Origin: Acidisphaera sp. S103 | GTDB taxonomy: Bacteria > Pseudomonadota > Alphaproteobacteria > Acetobacterales > Acetobacteraceae | Direction of reading: 5' to 3' | Assembly: GCF_009765975.1 (NCBI RefSeq) | Contig: NZ_LMUJ01000054.1 | Span: 229,491 to 293,490 of the forward strand | DNA length: 64,000 bases | Shown here: positions 11,783 through 20,985 of the stretch, one piece after another | How the letters are laid out: the number at the start of each line of letters is the position of its first letter | How positions within the stretch are numbered: position 1 is the stretch's first letter | Notes under the pieces: model-generated | Told to the model about the DNA's origin: nothing | Database searches by the model: none | The model's input: the letters and a program-made list of their open reading frames with translations, nothing else | Translations under genes and position numbers: made by a program

Positions 11783-13210
11783 ATGAACGACCGGCATGAT
11801 GCTGGTGGGGCCGACGAATTGTTGGCTCTTGCCGGGAAGCGGCCGCGCGCAAATCGCGTAATGATCTTTGCGACGGTCGCTCTCACATTGTTTATGATGT
11901 CGGTCGATACGACAATCGTTGCGACGGCACTGCATGCCTTGCAGCACGGGCTGCGAACGTCGATCAATTGGGCAGGATGGACCATCACGGCCTACTCGTT
12001 CGGGTTTGTGCTGATGCTGCCGGTCAGCGGCAAGCTCAGCGAGCAATACGGCCGCCGAAGAACGTTTCTCGGTTCGGTCGTTGCCTTCACCGTCGCGTCG
12101 CTGCTCTGCGGGTTCACCGACAATATCTATGTGCTGATCGCCTTGCGCGCGGTACAGGCGGCTGGCGGAGCCGGCTTCACCCCCTCAGCGACCGGAATCA
12201 TCGTGGATCATTTCGGTGGCGCACGCGATCGCGCGGTCAGCCTGTTCGGCAGTATCTTCCCGATCGGTGCGATGATCGGCCCCATATTCGGTGGCGTGTT
12301 CGTGACGTACTGGACCTGGAGGGGCGTGTTTTTGGTCAACGTGCCAATCGGCCTGGCGATCATCGTGCTGGCACTGCACTACATTCCGCCGGATAAACCG
12401 CGAGACCGCGGAACAGCACCCCCGAAAATGGACGCCTGGGGCATGGCGCTGCTCGGCACCGGCCTGTTCGCTGGCATGCTCGCGGCCAGCTATCTGGGTG
12501 AAAAGGATGCGCATGCACGGTCGCTCGAGTTTGTGGCGCTGTTGGCCGTCACGCTGGTCGCTCTGTGGATGTTCATTCGCCACATCAAACAATCGGCACA
12601 TCCGTTCATCGCGCCAAACCTGATCTATGGGTCAGGTTTCGGTCCGGTCAACCTGGTCAACGGACTGTTCGGCGGCGTTACGTTCGGCGTGGTGGCGTTG
12701 ATCCCGCTCTACGCGACCAATCGTTACGGCATTGACGCGCTTGGCTCCGGCACATTGCTTATCGCCCAGGGCATCGCCGCATTCGGAATATCGATCGCGG
12801 CTGCGTTTGCGCTGCGACGCACCGGCCATCGGCCGCCAATATATGTTGGCGTCGGAACAATTACCATCGGAATCCTGCTGCTAGCCAGTCACCCGGTGGC
12901 TGGTATTTCGCCGTATATGTGGCTGGCTGGCGCCGCTTTCCTTATTGGTGCCGGCAGTGGCATGATTAACCCGGCCTGCCGCAACGCCGGTCTCCAACTG
13001 GCACCAGAGCGTTCCTCGACCATTGCCGCCTTACGGTCAATGTGCCTTCAAATCGGATCCATCACGACAATCTCGATAGCCACCACAATCCTTGCCAGTT
13101 CCGATGACCCCGGCAGCATCCAGGTCTGGATTTATGTTGGGGCGGCTGTGCTACTCGTTGCTGCCACTCCCTTGATCGCGCGCATACCGGAACATCACGG
13201 TTCGTGGTAG
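11783..13210 (+). CDS. MFS transporter, DHA2 (EmrB/QacA-like) family
   Basis: 475 residues, almost entirely hydrophobic helices. The N-terminal part contains DTTIVATALHALQHGL and TAYSFGFVLMLPVSGKLSEQ, the proton-motive pump motifs of the DHA2 group, followed by the motif A loop GKLSEQYGRRR. The number of helices looks like 13-14, as in this group. Proteins of this type expel drugs, dyes or metabolites in exchange for protons. No regulator or membrane-fusion partner lies next to it, so it is probably a stand-alone pump. GC content dips a little compared with its neighbours. Confidence 0.88.
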   Translation: MNDRHDAGGADELLALAGKRPRANRVMIFATVALTLFMMSVDTTIVATALHALQHGLRTSINWAGWTITAYSFGFVLMLPVSGKLSEQYGRRRTFLGSVVAFTVASLLCGFTDNIYVLIALRAVQAAGGAGFTPSATGIIVDHFGGARDRAVSLFGSIFPIGAMIGPIFGGVFVTYWTWRGVFLVNVPIGLAIIVLALHYIPPDKPRDRGTAPPKMDAWGMALLGTGLFAGMLAASYLGEKDAHARSLEFVALLAVTLVALWMFIRHIKQSAHPFIAPNLIYGSGFGPVNLVNGLFGGVTFGVVALIPLYATNRYGIDALGSGTLLIAQGIAAFGISIAAAFALRRTGHRPPIYVGVGTITIGILLLASHPVAGISPYMWLAGAAFLIGAGSGMINPACRNAGLQLAPERSSTIAALRSMCLQIGSITTISIATTILASSDDPGSIQVWIYVGAAVLLVAATPLIARIPEHHGSW

Positions 13211-13311
13211 CCGCCGCTTCAATCAGTGGAGCACTTCAGTAGCCGAGGGGATTATGCGAGACACCAAACGTCTTGGTTTGGTCAGAAACGAAAATCCAAA
13301 CGCACCTATGA

Positions 13312-14151
13312 TCAGGCTTTCGACGGCGACCACTTATAGACGCGCGCCAGCGTATCACCCATCAGCGCGGCCCGATCGGAGTCGGACAGCCGGTCGGTGA
13401 CGCGGAACGACTCGACCCCCTGCTGGTACGTCAGCAATCCGACGGCTGTCCAGTCGGTGCCCCACATGCAGCGGTCGAAACCGAAAGCCTCGAAGATACG
13501 GCCGAGCGGGTCCCAGATGTCGTTGTAGGGGAAGGGTTCGTGCGACAGGGTGCAGGCGCCGGAGATCTTGATCGCGATGTTGTCGTGCGCCGCCAGGGCC
13601 AGCACCCGCGGCAGATTGGCGAACGGAGCGGCCGGTGCCGGCGGTTCGAACGGCTGTTGCAGTCCGAGGTGGTCGATGACCAGTTGCGTGTCGGGGTTGC
13701 GGGCGGCGAGATGTCCGGCTTGCTCCAGGCGCCCCCAGCACAGCAAGTTGACCGGCAATGAATGCCGGGCGGCGGCGGCCAGGACGCGGTTCAGCCCGGG
13801 ATCGGCGGCATCGGTGGCAACGCCATCGCGCATCATGATGCGGATCGCGACAGTGCCTTTGATCGACGCCCAATCGGCGATCGTATCGGCCACGGCGGGA
13901 TCGGCCGGGTCCACCGGCTTGATCAGCCCGAACCGCCCGGGATGGGCAGCATGCACATCAAGCGCGTAACTGGCATCGTACCGATACATAGAGAACGGCG
14001 AAACCAGCAGTGCGCCATCGACACCGACTTCGTCCATGGCGGCGACCATGTCATCGCCTGTTACCTCGGCGGGACCGTGGAGAAAGCCGGCCCAGGGGCG
14101 ACCAGGATGGTTGCGTTCGTATGCGTGAACCTGAGCATCGATCGTAGCTAT
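13312..14151 (-). CDS. Amidohydrolase family 2 (TIM-barrel) protein without a standard start codon
   Basis: From the ATG at 14049 the protein has 245 residues, but family similarity clearly continues upstream in frame to TIDAQVHAYERNHPGRPW. That carries the first metal-binding strand (DxxxH), absent from the short form. Between the upstream stop (TGA, 14200-14202) and this motif there is no ATG, GTG or TTG; the codon where homologues would start (before ATIDAQ) is ATA at 14149-14151, with AGGGGTGGGG just upstream. Coordinates given here take that ATA. Other visible active-site segments are VIDHLGLQQP and the GTDWTAVG loop (MWGTDW). Function within the family (lactonase, decarboxylase or hydrolase) is unknown. 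The gene may be damaged or use a rare start. Confidence 0.7.
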   Translation of the reverse strand: MATIDAQVHAYERNHPGRPWAGFLHGPAEVTGDDMVAAMDEVGVDGALLVSPFSMYRYDASYALDVHAAHPGRFGLIKPVDPADPAVADTIADWASIKGTVAIRIMMRDGVATDAADPGLNRVLAAAARHSLPVNLLCWGRLEQAGHLAARNPDTQLVIDHLGLQQPFEPPAPAAPFANLPRVLALAAHDNIAIKISGACTLSHEPFPYNDIWDPLGRIFEAFGFDRCMWGTDWTAVGLLTYQQGVESFRVTDRLSDSDRAALMGDTLARVYKWSPSKA

Positions 14152-14233
14152 GGTTTCCCCACCCCTGGTTTTCCGACGGTGTGTCCCGCTTTCGTGGCGT
14201 CATTGGTCCGGCCTTTCGACCGGACCAGCCGTG

Positions 14234-15775
14234 CTATCCGGGTTGCTTGTCCTTGCTGTCCTTGGACAACGACAGCGGGACGTATTGCTCGCCGCCCTCG
14301 CGCTGGATCAGCATCAGCACGAACTTGCGGTCGGCCTTGCGTGCGGCGTCGACCTGCTTTTCCACGTCGCCAGGCGAGGCAACCTCGCCCTGTTGCACTT
14401 CCATGATGACGTCGCCCGGCTTCAGGCCGCGGTCCGAGGCCGGCGTGTTCGGGGATACATCGGTGATGACGACGCCCTTCTGGCCGTCCTGAAGCTGATA
14501 TTTGTCCTTCAGGTCCTGGCTGACCGGCGCGACCTTCAGCCCCAGTCCAGCGATGTCGGTCGGCTTGGTGGCATCCACCGGTTTGGTGGCGTCGGTGGAA
14601 GCGAGCTGCGCGTCGGGCGGCCGCTCCGCCAGCGTGGTCTGGACAGTGACTTCCTTACCGTCACGCCATAGGACTACCGGCACTTCCTTGCCCACATCGG
14701 TGTCCGCCACGATACGCGGCAGGTTGTGCATCTCCTTCACGTCCTGGCCGTCGAACTTCAGGATGATGTCGCCGTTGTGGATTTTCGCCTTCTCGGCCGG
14801 GCCGCCGTTGGTCAGGCCGGCGACCATCGCGCCGGAGGCGTCCTTCAGTCCCAGGCTTTCGGCGATATCCGGCGTCACCTGCTGGATTTTCACGCCCAGC
14901 CAGCCGCGGCGGGCATGTCCGTACTGCTTCAACTGCGCAATGGTGAGCTTCGCCATGTTGGACGGGATGGAGAAGCCGATGCCGATCGACCCGCCCGACG
15001 GCGAGAAGATCGCGGTGTTGATGCCGATCACCTGGCCGTCCATGTTGAACAGCGGACCGCCCGAATTGCCGCGGTTGATGGCTGCGTCGGTCTGGATGAA
15101 GTCGTCGTACTGGCCCTGATGGATATCCCGGCCACGGGCTGAGACGATGCCGGCGGTGACCGTGCCGCCCAATCCGAACGGGTTGCCGATCGCCAGCACC
15201 CAGTCGCCGACACGGGATGCGCTCGAATCGCCGAACTCCACCGTCGGCAGGGGTTTGTCGGATTTCACCTTCAGCAACGCCAGGTCGCCGCTTTCGTCTT
15301 TGCCGACGATCGTGGCCTTCAGGACAGTGCCGTCCTGCAGGGTAACGGAAACCTCATCGGCGCCCTCGATGACATGGTTGTTGGTGACCACATAGCCCGC
15401 CGGATCGATGATGAAGCCCGACCCGAGGCTTTGCGCCCGCCGCACGGGCGCCGGCTGGCTGTCGTCACCGCCACCGTTGCCGCCCTGGCCCTGGCCCTGG
15501 TGGTTGCGGTTCAGGAAGTCCTTGAAGAACTGCTCGAACGGCGATCCGGGTGGGAACAGCGGCATTTCCGGGCCGACATTGCCGTTCTTGGCGGAAATGG
15601 TCTGCGTCGACGACACGTTGACGACGGCGGGCAGCAGTTTGGCGGCCAGGTCCGCGAAACTCTCGGGGGCGGAGCGTGCGGCGGCCGGTTGTATCAGTGG
15701 CAGCGCCGGGGTCACCAGCGCAAAAGACACACCGAGCAGGGCGGCGCGGGCTACGGTGGAGCGAAACAAGCGCAT
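14234..15775 (-). CDS. degP: DegP/HtrA-type periplasmic serine protease
   Basis: 513 residues from the ATG at 15775 (AGGAAG upstream). A signal peptide spans about residues 1-33 (hydrophobic core then PAAARS). The trypsin-like domain shows all three catalytic residues: His in VVTNNHVIEGADE, Asp in ESGDLALLKV and Ser in NRGNSGGPLFNMDGQ. Two PDZ domains follow (from ~residue 290 and from ~400). A Gly/Gln-rich loop (NHQGQGQGGNGGGDDSQ) precedes the catalytic domain. It degrades and refolds misfolded envelope proteins. It lies just downstream of hflK-hflC on the same strand, the usual order in alphaproteobacteria, so the cluster is one envelope quality-control unit. Confidence 0.95.
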   Translation of the reverse strand: MRLFRSTVARAALLGVSFALVTPALPLIQPAAARSAPESFADLAAKLLPAVVNVSSTQTISAKNGNVGPEMPLFPPGSPFEQFFKDFLNRNHQGQGQGGNGGGDDSQPAPVRRAQSLGSGFIIDPAGYVVTNNHVIEGADEVSVTLQDGTVLKATIVGKDESGDLALLKVKSDKPLPTVEFGDSSASRVGDWVLAIGNPFGLGGTVTAGIVSARGRDIHQGQYDDFIQTDAAINRGNSGGPLFNMDGQVIGINTAIFSPSGGSIGIGFSIPSNMAKLTIAQLKQYGHARRGWLGVKIQQVTPDIAESLGLKDASGAMVAGLTNGGPAEKAKIHNGDIILKFDGQDVKEMHNLPRIVADTDVGKEVPVVLWRDGKEVTVQTTLAERPPDAQLASTDATKPVDATKPTDIAGLGLKVAPVSQDLKDKYQLQDGQKGVVITDVSPNTPASDRGLKPGDVIMEVQQGEVASPGDVEKQVDAARKADRKFVLMLIQREGGEQYVPLSLSKDSKDKQPG

Positions 15776-15869
15776 GATCGATCTTCCTGGCGAATTGACC
15801 GCGGATGGTTTGAAGTCCACAGGCTAGCAACTTATCCAGCGAAACACACGCCGGTTATCGCGCGATTCC

Positions 15870-16769
15870 TTATCGTGATGGGGCCGGTTGCGGTGAATCC
15901 GGCGGTGGCGGCGGGGCCTGGAGATATTTCAGGTAGTCGTTGTCCGGGCTGACGACCAGACGCGCCGCGCCGCTGTCGAAAATGTCGTGATAACCCTGCA
16001 ATGTCCGCCAGATCGAGAAGAACGCAGGATCCTGGCCGAACGCCTTGGCGTAGATCGTGGTCGCCCCGGCCTCGCCTTCGCCGCGCAGCTTGTCCGCCGT
16101 GGCTTTGGCGTCGGCGACCAGCACCGTGCGTTCGCGTTCGGCATCGGCCTTGATCTTCTGCGACGCCTCGGCCCCCTCCGCTCGGGCCTGGGCGGCGATC
16201 CGCTGACGTTCCGATTTCATCCGCGACAAGATAGCATCCGTGTTCTCCTGCGGCAGGTCGGCGCGGCGGATGCGCACGTCCACGATGGAAACGCCGAAGG
16301 GCTGCATCTCGGTGTTCACCTGGCCGTCGATCGTGGACATGATGCGATCCCGATCGGCCGAGAGAACGTCCAGGAGCTTGTCGTTGCCAAGAACGCGTCG
16401 CAGGCTGCCGGTGACAACCGAGTTCAGCCGGCCGCGAATGTTCTCCGGGATCGGCCCGATGGCCTGGTAGAAACGCAGCGGATCGCTGATGCGGAACACG
16501 GTGAACGTGTCGATGCTCATGCGGGTCTGGTCGCCCAGGATCACCTCTTCGCCCGGCAGGTCGACGGCCAGCAGGCGTTTGTCCAGGGTGATGACGTTCT
16601 GCGCAATAGGCCACTTGGCATGTAGGCCAGGGGTCTCGATCACCCGCACGACCTTGCCGAACTGGACGACGAGCGCCTGTTCGGTCTGCGACACGGTGAA
16701 CAGGCTGCCGTTGGCGATAAGGACGAGCACCACCAGCAAGGCGGCGCCGGCGATCATGATCCGGTTCAT
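15870..16769 (-). CDS. hflC: FtsH modulator HflC
   Basis: 299 residues: one N-terminal transmembrane segment (AALLVVLVLIANGSLFTV), then an SPFH/band-7 domain and a charged coiled-coil (SERQRIAAQARAEGAEASQK). The conserved FGQDP (YAKAFGQDPAFFSIWRTLQ) near the C-terminus is typical for HflC. With HflK it forms the large membrane cage that restricts access of substrates to the FtsH protease. The start codon overlaps the hflK stop (ATGA), so synthesis is coupled. The Pro-rich tail (QAPPPPPDSPQPAP) is a local addition. Confidence 0.95.
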   Translation of the reverse strand: MNRIMIAGAALLVVLVLIANGSLFTVSQTEQALVVQFGKVVRVIETPGLHAKWPIAQNVITLDKRLLAVDLPGEEVILGDQTRMSIDTFTVFRISDPLRFYQAIGPIPENIRGRLNSVVTGSLRRVLGNDKLLDVLSADRDRIMSTIDGQVNTEMQPFGVSIVDVRIRRADLPQENTDAILSRMKSERQRIAAQARAEGAEASQKIKADAERERTVLVADAKATADKLRGEGEAGATTIYAKAFGQDPAFFSIWRTLQGYHDIFDSGAARLVVSPDNDYLKYLQAPPPPPDSPQPAPSR

Positions 16770-18082
16770 CGGCCTGCTCCTACGCCGGCGGAAGACGCTG
16801 GGGCGACGGGCGCTTTAGGTGCCGGCGGCGGCACGTTCAGCGGCAGGAACGGCACCAGGCCCTTCAGCTTGTCGTCCACGATCAGCGGCTGGGAATGCGC
16901 CAGCACATCCTCCATCGTGTCCAGATACATCCGGCGTAGCGTGACATCCTTGGCCGTCTGATAGGCCTTCAACACGCTGTCGAATTGCTGCGCCTGGCCG
17001 TTTGCCTGGGCGATGGCGGCAGCCTTGGCGCCTTGTCCCTCGGCGACGATGCGGGCCGCGTCACCACGGGCGCGCGGGACGATGTCGTTGCGGTACGAGT
17101 CAGCCTCGTTCCGCATGCGTTCGGCATCCGTGTTGGCGCGCCGCACGTCCACAAAGCTTTCGGTCACGGCGGCCGGGACATCGACCTTCTGAAGCTGCAC
17201 TTCAGTGATCTCCACGCCCGCCTTGTAGCGGTCCAGGATTTCCTGGGTCTGCTTGAAGACATCGGCCTCGATCTGGGCACGCAACGGGCCCAATGCGGGC
17301 TGAATCGGCGTGCGGCCGATGACTTCGCGCATGGAGCTTTCAGCCACCGCGCGGACCAGCGTTTCCGGATTGGCGGTGTTGAACAGGAATGCCGCGGCGT
17401 CGTTGACGCGCCAGAATATGGCGACGTCGATGTCGATGATGTTCTCGTCGCCGGTCAGCATCAGGCTTTCGGCCTGGACGTCACGGCCGGCGGCATCCTG
17501 GCCCGTTTCGACGTTGCCGCCGGGCGCGGAGCGATAGCCGATCTCGGTGCGGTTGATGCGGGTGACGGTCGGAAGCTCCACCGATTCCACCGGCCACGGC
17601 ACATGCCAATGCAGGCCCGGCGGAGTCCAATATGTGTAGGCGCCGAAGCGCAGCACCACGCCCTGCTCGTCTGGCTGCACACGGTAGAAGCCGCTGCCGA
17701 CCCACAGCACGACCACCAGCAGCAGCAGGAAAATCAGGCCGCGGCCGTTGGCGAGACCGCCAAGGCCACCACCGCTACCTGACCCGCCGCCACCGCCGCC
17801 CATCAGGCCGCGAATGTAACCCTGAGCCTGGGCGATCAGCTTATCCAGGTCAGGCGCGTTGCCGCCGCGGAACGGGCCGCCGCCGAAAGGACCGCCGCCA
17901 CCGCCGAACGGGCCGCCGGGACGCTGGCCGCTTGGCTTGCCGTCGCCGTTCGGCCGTTCCGAACCACCGTCGTTCGCGCCCTTGTTGCCCCATGGCCCCT
18001 GGGTCGGCTTCTTGTCGCTGTCTCCGCCCGATGAGCCTGGCGGGTTGCCCCAGGGTCCGGGACCGCCGTTGTTCCAAGGCAT
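16766..18082 (-). CDS. hflK: FtsH modulator HflK
   Basis: 438 residues from the ATG at 18082 (MPWNNGGPGPWGNPPGSSGG); AGGAG lies upstream, and longer in-frame starts would extend into the mrp leader. The first ~100 residues are a Gly/Pro-rich cytoplasmic tail (runs such as GGGGPFGGGPFRGG), followed by one membrane helix (LIFLLLLVVVLWVGSGFY), the SPFH domain (TYWTPPGLHWHVPWPVESVE) and a coiled-coil. Partner of HflC in the FtsH-HflKC complex. The Pro-rich C-terminus (PPPAPKAPVAPASS) mirrors that of HflC. Divergent from mrp at 18227. Confidence 0.95.
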   Translation of the reverse strand: MPWNNGGPGPWGNPPGSSGGDSDKKPTQGPWGNKGANDGGSERPNGDGKPSGQRPGGPFGGGGGPFGGGPFRGGNAPDLDKLIAQAQGYIRGLMGGGGGGSGSGGGLGGLANGRGLIFLLLLVVVLWVGSGFYRVQPDEQGVVLRFGAYTYWTPPGLHWHVPWPVESVELPTVTRINRTEIGYRSAPGGNVETGQDAAGRDVQAESLMLTGDENIIDIDVAIFWRVNDAAAFLFNTANPETLVRAVAESSMREVIGRTPIQPALGPLRAQIEADVFKQTQEILDRYKAGVEITEVQLQKVDVPAAVTESFVDVRRANTDAERMRNEADSYRNDIVPRARGDAARIVAEGQGAKAAAIAQANGQAQQFDSVLKAYQTAKDVTLRRMYLDTMEDVLAHSQPLIVDDKLKGLVPFLPLNVPPPAPKAPVAPASSAGVGAGR

Positions 18083-18226
18083 ATAAGGATGGCTCCTGTC
18101 GAATCGCCGGATGCGCGGGCCGTTGGCGGAAACGGTACCATGCGCCATATCGGTCTGGACAGGCGCACGCGGCGCGGTGCTTATCCGCCGGTCGTGGCCG
18201 GTTTGCAAGGTGAGGGTTCAGGTACC

Positions 18227-19339
18227 ATGGTCGACACAACTTCGGATGCCCTGCGGGCCGCATTGCGTGCGATCAAGGATCCGGTCTCCGGACGCGATAT
18301 CGTCACCGCCGGCCTGGTCGAGGGAATCGAGGTGCGTGGCGGCCTCGTGCAGGCGACTCTGCTGACCGACCGGGCCCATGCCGCGGCGATGGAACCGGTG
18401 CGGCGGGAAGCCGAGGCGCTGCTGATGCGCCAGCCGGGCGTGACCAACGCCACCACGATCCTGACCGCGCACAAGCCGCCGGCTGCTCCGGCGCCGACCC
18501 ATGGCCATGGTCATGCGGCGCCAGGCGGGAAAGCCCTGCTGTTGCCGGATGTGAAGGCCATCGTCGCGGTCGCATCGGGCAAGGGCGGCGTCGGCAAATC
18601 TACCGTCGCGGTCAATCTGGCGGTTTCGCTGGCGCGCCTGGGTCACAAGGTCGGGTTGCTCGACGCCGATATCTACGGACCCAGCCTGCCGCGGATGATC
18701 GGGCTGAGCCGGAAGCCGGAGGTGAAGAACGACAAGATGATCCCGCTGCAGGCCTGGGGCCTGTCGTGCATGTCCATCGGCTTCCTGGTGGATGAGGAAA
18801 CCCCGATGATCTGGCGCGGCCCGATGGTCATGGGCGCGCTGGAGCAGATGATGGGCCAGGTCGCGTGGGGCGCGCTGGACATCCTGGTGGTGGACATGCC
18901 GCCGGGCACCGGCGACGCGCAATTGACCATGGCGCAACGGGTGGCGCTGACCGGGGCGGTGATCGTCTCCACGCCGCAGGACATCGCCCTGATCGACGCC
19001 CGGCGCGGCGTCCGCATGTTCGAGAAAACCAAGGTGCCGGTGTTGGGCCTGGTAGAGAACATGAGCTTCTATTGCTGTCCTGCGTGCGGACACCGGGCAG
19101 ACATCTTCGGCCATGGCGGCGCGAAGACCGAAGCAACCCGGCTGGGCGCGGAATTCCTGGGCGAGATCCCGCTGCTGCTGGATATCCGCGTGGCCTCGGA
19201 CGCCGGCACGCCGATCGCGGCCTCGGCGCCGGACAGCGATGCGGCAAAAGCCTACGCCGCCCTGGCCGTTCGGGTGTGGGAGAAGGTGTCCGGCACCACG
19301 GCGGCGCGCGGCAGCGGCCCGCGGATCGTCATAGACTGA
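18227..19339 (+). CDS. apbC: Mrp/ApbC family Fe-S cluster carrier ATPase
   Basis: 370 residues from the ATG at 18227; an N-terminal MIP18-like domain (DALRAAIKDP-type start, ALRAIKDPVSGRDIVTAG), a linker rich in Ala, Pro and His, and a deviant Walker A ASGKGGVGKSTVAVNLA. The Walker B region reads LLDADIYGPSLPRM, and the CxxC that holds the bridging [4Fe-4S] cluster is in FYCCPACGHRADIFG. The protein receives and hands over Fe-S clusters as a homodimer. Frequently next to hflK-hflC-degP in alphaproteobacteria, here divergent with a 144-base shared promoter region. Confidence 0.93.
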   Translation: MVDTTSDALRAALRAIKDPVSGRDIVTAGLVEGIEVRGGLVQATLLTDRAHAAAMEPVRREAEALLMRQPGVTNATTILTAHKPPAAPAPTHGHGHAAPGGKALLLPDVKAIVAVASGKGGVGKSTVAVNLAVSLARLGHKVGLLDADIYGPSLPRMIGLSRKPEVKNDKMIPLQAWGLSCMSIGFLVDEETPMIWRGPMVMGALEQMMGQVAWGALDILVVDMPPGTGDAQLTMAQRVALTGAVIVSTPQDIALIDARRGVRMFEKTKVPVLGLVENMSFYCCPACGHRADIFGHGGAKTEATRLGAEFLGEIPLLLDIRVASDAGTPIAASAPDSDAAKAYAALAVRVWEKVSGTTAARGSGPRIVID

Positions 19340-19555
19340 CGTTCACCGCTGGAGCGGTAGGCCAACGCCGGCGCCGTTCCAGCCTGTGAAGGTGCAGCGT
19401 CCGAGGCGGCCGGCCCGTTTGGAAAATCGTCTGTGGCTCACTCGTCCCGTATCGCACAGTGACGCTTAGTTACAGGTCAGCATCACAGCGCAATCGAAAC
19501 GCAAAGACCCCGGCGATAAGCACGATCGAACGAGCAGCCGGGGACTACGATCAGG

Positions 19556-20530
19556 ATGGACTTTTGTCAAGATCTGACGCGCGTTGAGACCTCAGCGCCG
19601 CTCGTTCCTTTACGCAGGCCGGCACGCAAGGCGCTTCTTGTGCTTGGCATGAGTCGAAGCGGGACATCCTTGCTGGCGCATGTGCTGCACGCTCTGGGCG
19701 CGACGCTGCCGAATGACTTGATGGGGGCGGGACACGGTAATCCGCTGGGGCATTTCGAACCCAAGGCATTGGTCGCGCTGAACGATCGCATCCTGGAAAG
19801 TCTCGGCCGCCGCTGGGACGATCCAAGGCCGATCCCGGCCCGTTGGTTCCGCTCCCGGCAAGCATATCGGTTCATGCGGCGCATCATCGGCCAAATCCGT
19901 CAGAGCTATGGCGACGCACCGATCTTGGTGATCAAGGACCCGCGGCTTTGCCGGTTGCTGCCGCTGTATCTCGAGGCACTCGACGTGCTGGACATCGAAC
20001 CGCTGGTGATCCTGCAAATGCGTCCGGTCGCCGAGGTGGTGCGGTCGCTGGGCGATCGCGACGGCATGCAACCGGGCCTGGCGGAATTCCTCTGGTTGCG
20101 ATCCGTGTCGGAGGCGGAGGTTCAGAGTCGAGGCTGCCGGCGTGTATGGACCAGCATGGGAGAGATCATGACCGATTGGCCGGATGCCATGCGCCGGATC
20201 ACCGATGGGCTGGCGCTAAAATGGCCGATGGAGCGGCACGAGGCGATCGACGAAATCGGCCCGCTGCTGAAACCGCACCTATGCCACGGTGTCGCATCGG
20301 AGCCGTTCGAGGCGACCATGCCGCGGTTTTCGACGGCAACCTGGGCGGCGGTCGAACACGGACTCGCCGGGGACGAACCAGCGGCGCGAGCCGCCTTCGA
20401 TGCGGTGCGTGCGGCGTTGATCGATCTAGACAAGATGCACGGGAATTATCTGTCGGCGCTCGCCGCCATGCGTAAGCCGTTATCCTGGCGGCTGAGCACG
20501 CCGCTACGTGCGCTGCGCCGCCTGAGGTAG
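19556..20530 (+). CDS. Sulfotransferase-like P-loop protein
   Basis: 324 residues. The segment KALLVLGMSRSGTSLLAHVL near residue 24 is the 5'-phosphosulfate-binding loop of the sulfotransferase family (GxxRSGTS), and the strand PLVILQMRPVAEVVRSLGDR matches the 3'-phosphate-binding strand (RnPxxvv.S). Homologous proteins are often encoded with glycan or lipid genes and sulfate them or carry out related group transfer; here the closest surface-glycan genes are far away. The C-terminal ~100 residues (AVEHGLAGDEPAARAAFDAV) are helical and unassigned. The first ATG (19556) is poorly supported by a ribosome site. Confidence 0.7.
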   Translation: MDFCQDLTRVETSAPLVPLRRPARKALLVLGMSRSGTSLLAHVLHALGATLPNDLMGAGHGNPLGHFEPKALVALNDRILESLGRRWDDPRPIPARWFRSRQAYRFMRRIIGQIRQSYGDAPILVIKDPRLCRLLPLYLEALDVLDIEPLVILQMRPVAEVVRSLGDRDGMQPGLAEFLWLRSVSEAEVQSRGCRRVWTSMGEIMTDWPDAMRRITDGLALKWPMERHEAIDEIGPLLKPHLCHGVASEPFEATMPRFSTATWAAVEHGLAGDEPAARAAFDAVRAALIDLDKMHGNYLSALAAMRKPLSWRLSTPLRALRRLR

Positions 20531-20625
20531 CAGCGACAGACCGGACCGCCACGGCCCGGCGTCTCTGGATACGGCCTGGCGTCAGTCCGGGCCATCCGGC
20601 CCAGTCAAGGTACTGGAGCAGAAGG

Positions 20626-20678
20626 CCCGGACGTCGCTGGCCCAAGACAAGGCTGACGTGTCAACGTCAACGTCAACG
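20626..20678. repeat. Dispersed 47-bp repeat, copy 1
   Basis: The 47 bases starting CCCGGACGTCGCTGGCCCAA differ at five positions from 35352-35398. Here the right end carries one extra GTCAAC unit (three in a row at 20660-20678). Both copies are intergenic, close after the 3' end of a rightward gene (the sulfotransferase-like gene, and purA). Neither copy forms an obvious long hairpin or reads as protein, so this is a genuine dispersed repeat of unknown type. Confidence 0.6.
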
Positions 20679-20774
20679 GCCGTCGACATGACACGGGATC
20701 GACGCGTCTTCGCCGTGAAAGCGCCGCGAAGGGTCACCATATCCAAACCTGTCAGCAGGGAAAGGAGCGACACG

Positions 20775-20981
20775 ATGCTTCGGTTTCGTTCGATGCTACC
20801 AGTGGCCGCATTAGGATTGGCGGCGCTTCTTGGCGGCTGTGTGGCCTACCCCGCCTATCCGGGTTATGCGGCCTATCCCGCATATGGCTACGGCTATACC
20901 GCACCGGTCTATGCCGGTGGGTACTATGGTGGCTATTACGGCGGATACGGGCACGGCTATGACGGCGGCTGGCGCCGCTAA
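20775..20981 (+). CDS. Small Gly/Tyr-rich lipoprotein
   Basis: 68 residues from the ATG at 20775, with AGGAG at good spacing. A signal peptide with lipobox (LAALLGGC) predicts lipidation of Cys-21; the mature part is low-complexity, made of Tyr, Gly, Ala and Pro (YPAYPGYAAYPAYGYGY, then GGYYGGYYGGYG). Such short YG-rich lipoproteins are widespread in alphaproteobacteria and have no known function. The M20 peptidase gene converges with it, only 4 bases away. Confidence 0.75.
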   Translation: MLRFRSMLPVAALGLAALLGGCVAYPAYPGYAAYPAYGYGYTAPVYAGGYYGGYYGGYGHGYDGGWRR

Positions 20982-20985
20982 TTCG

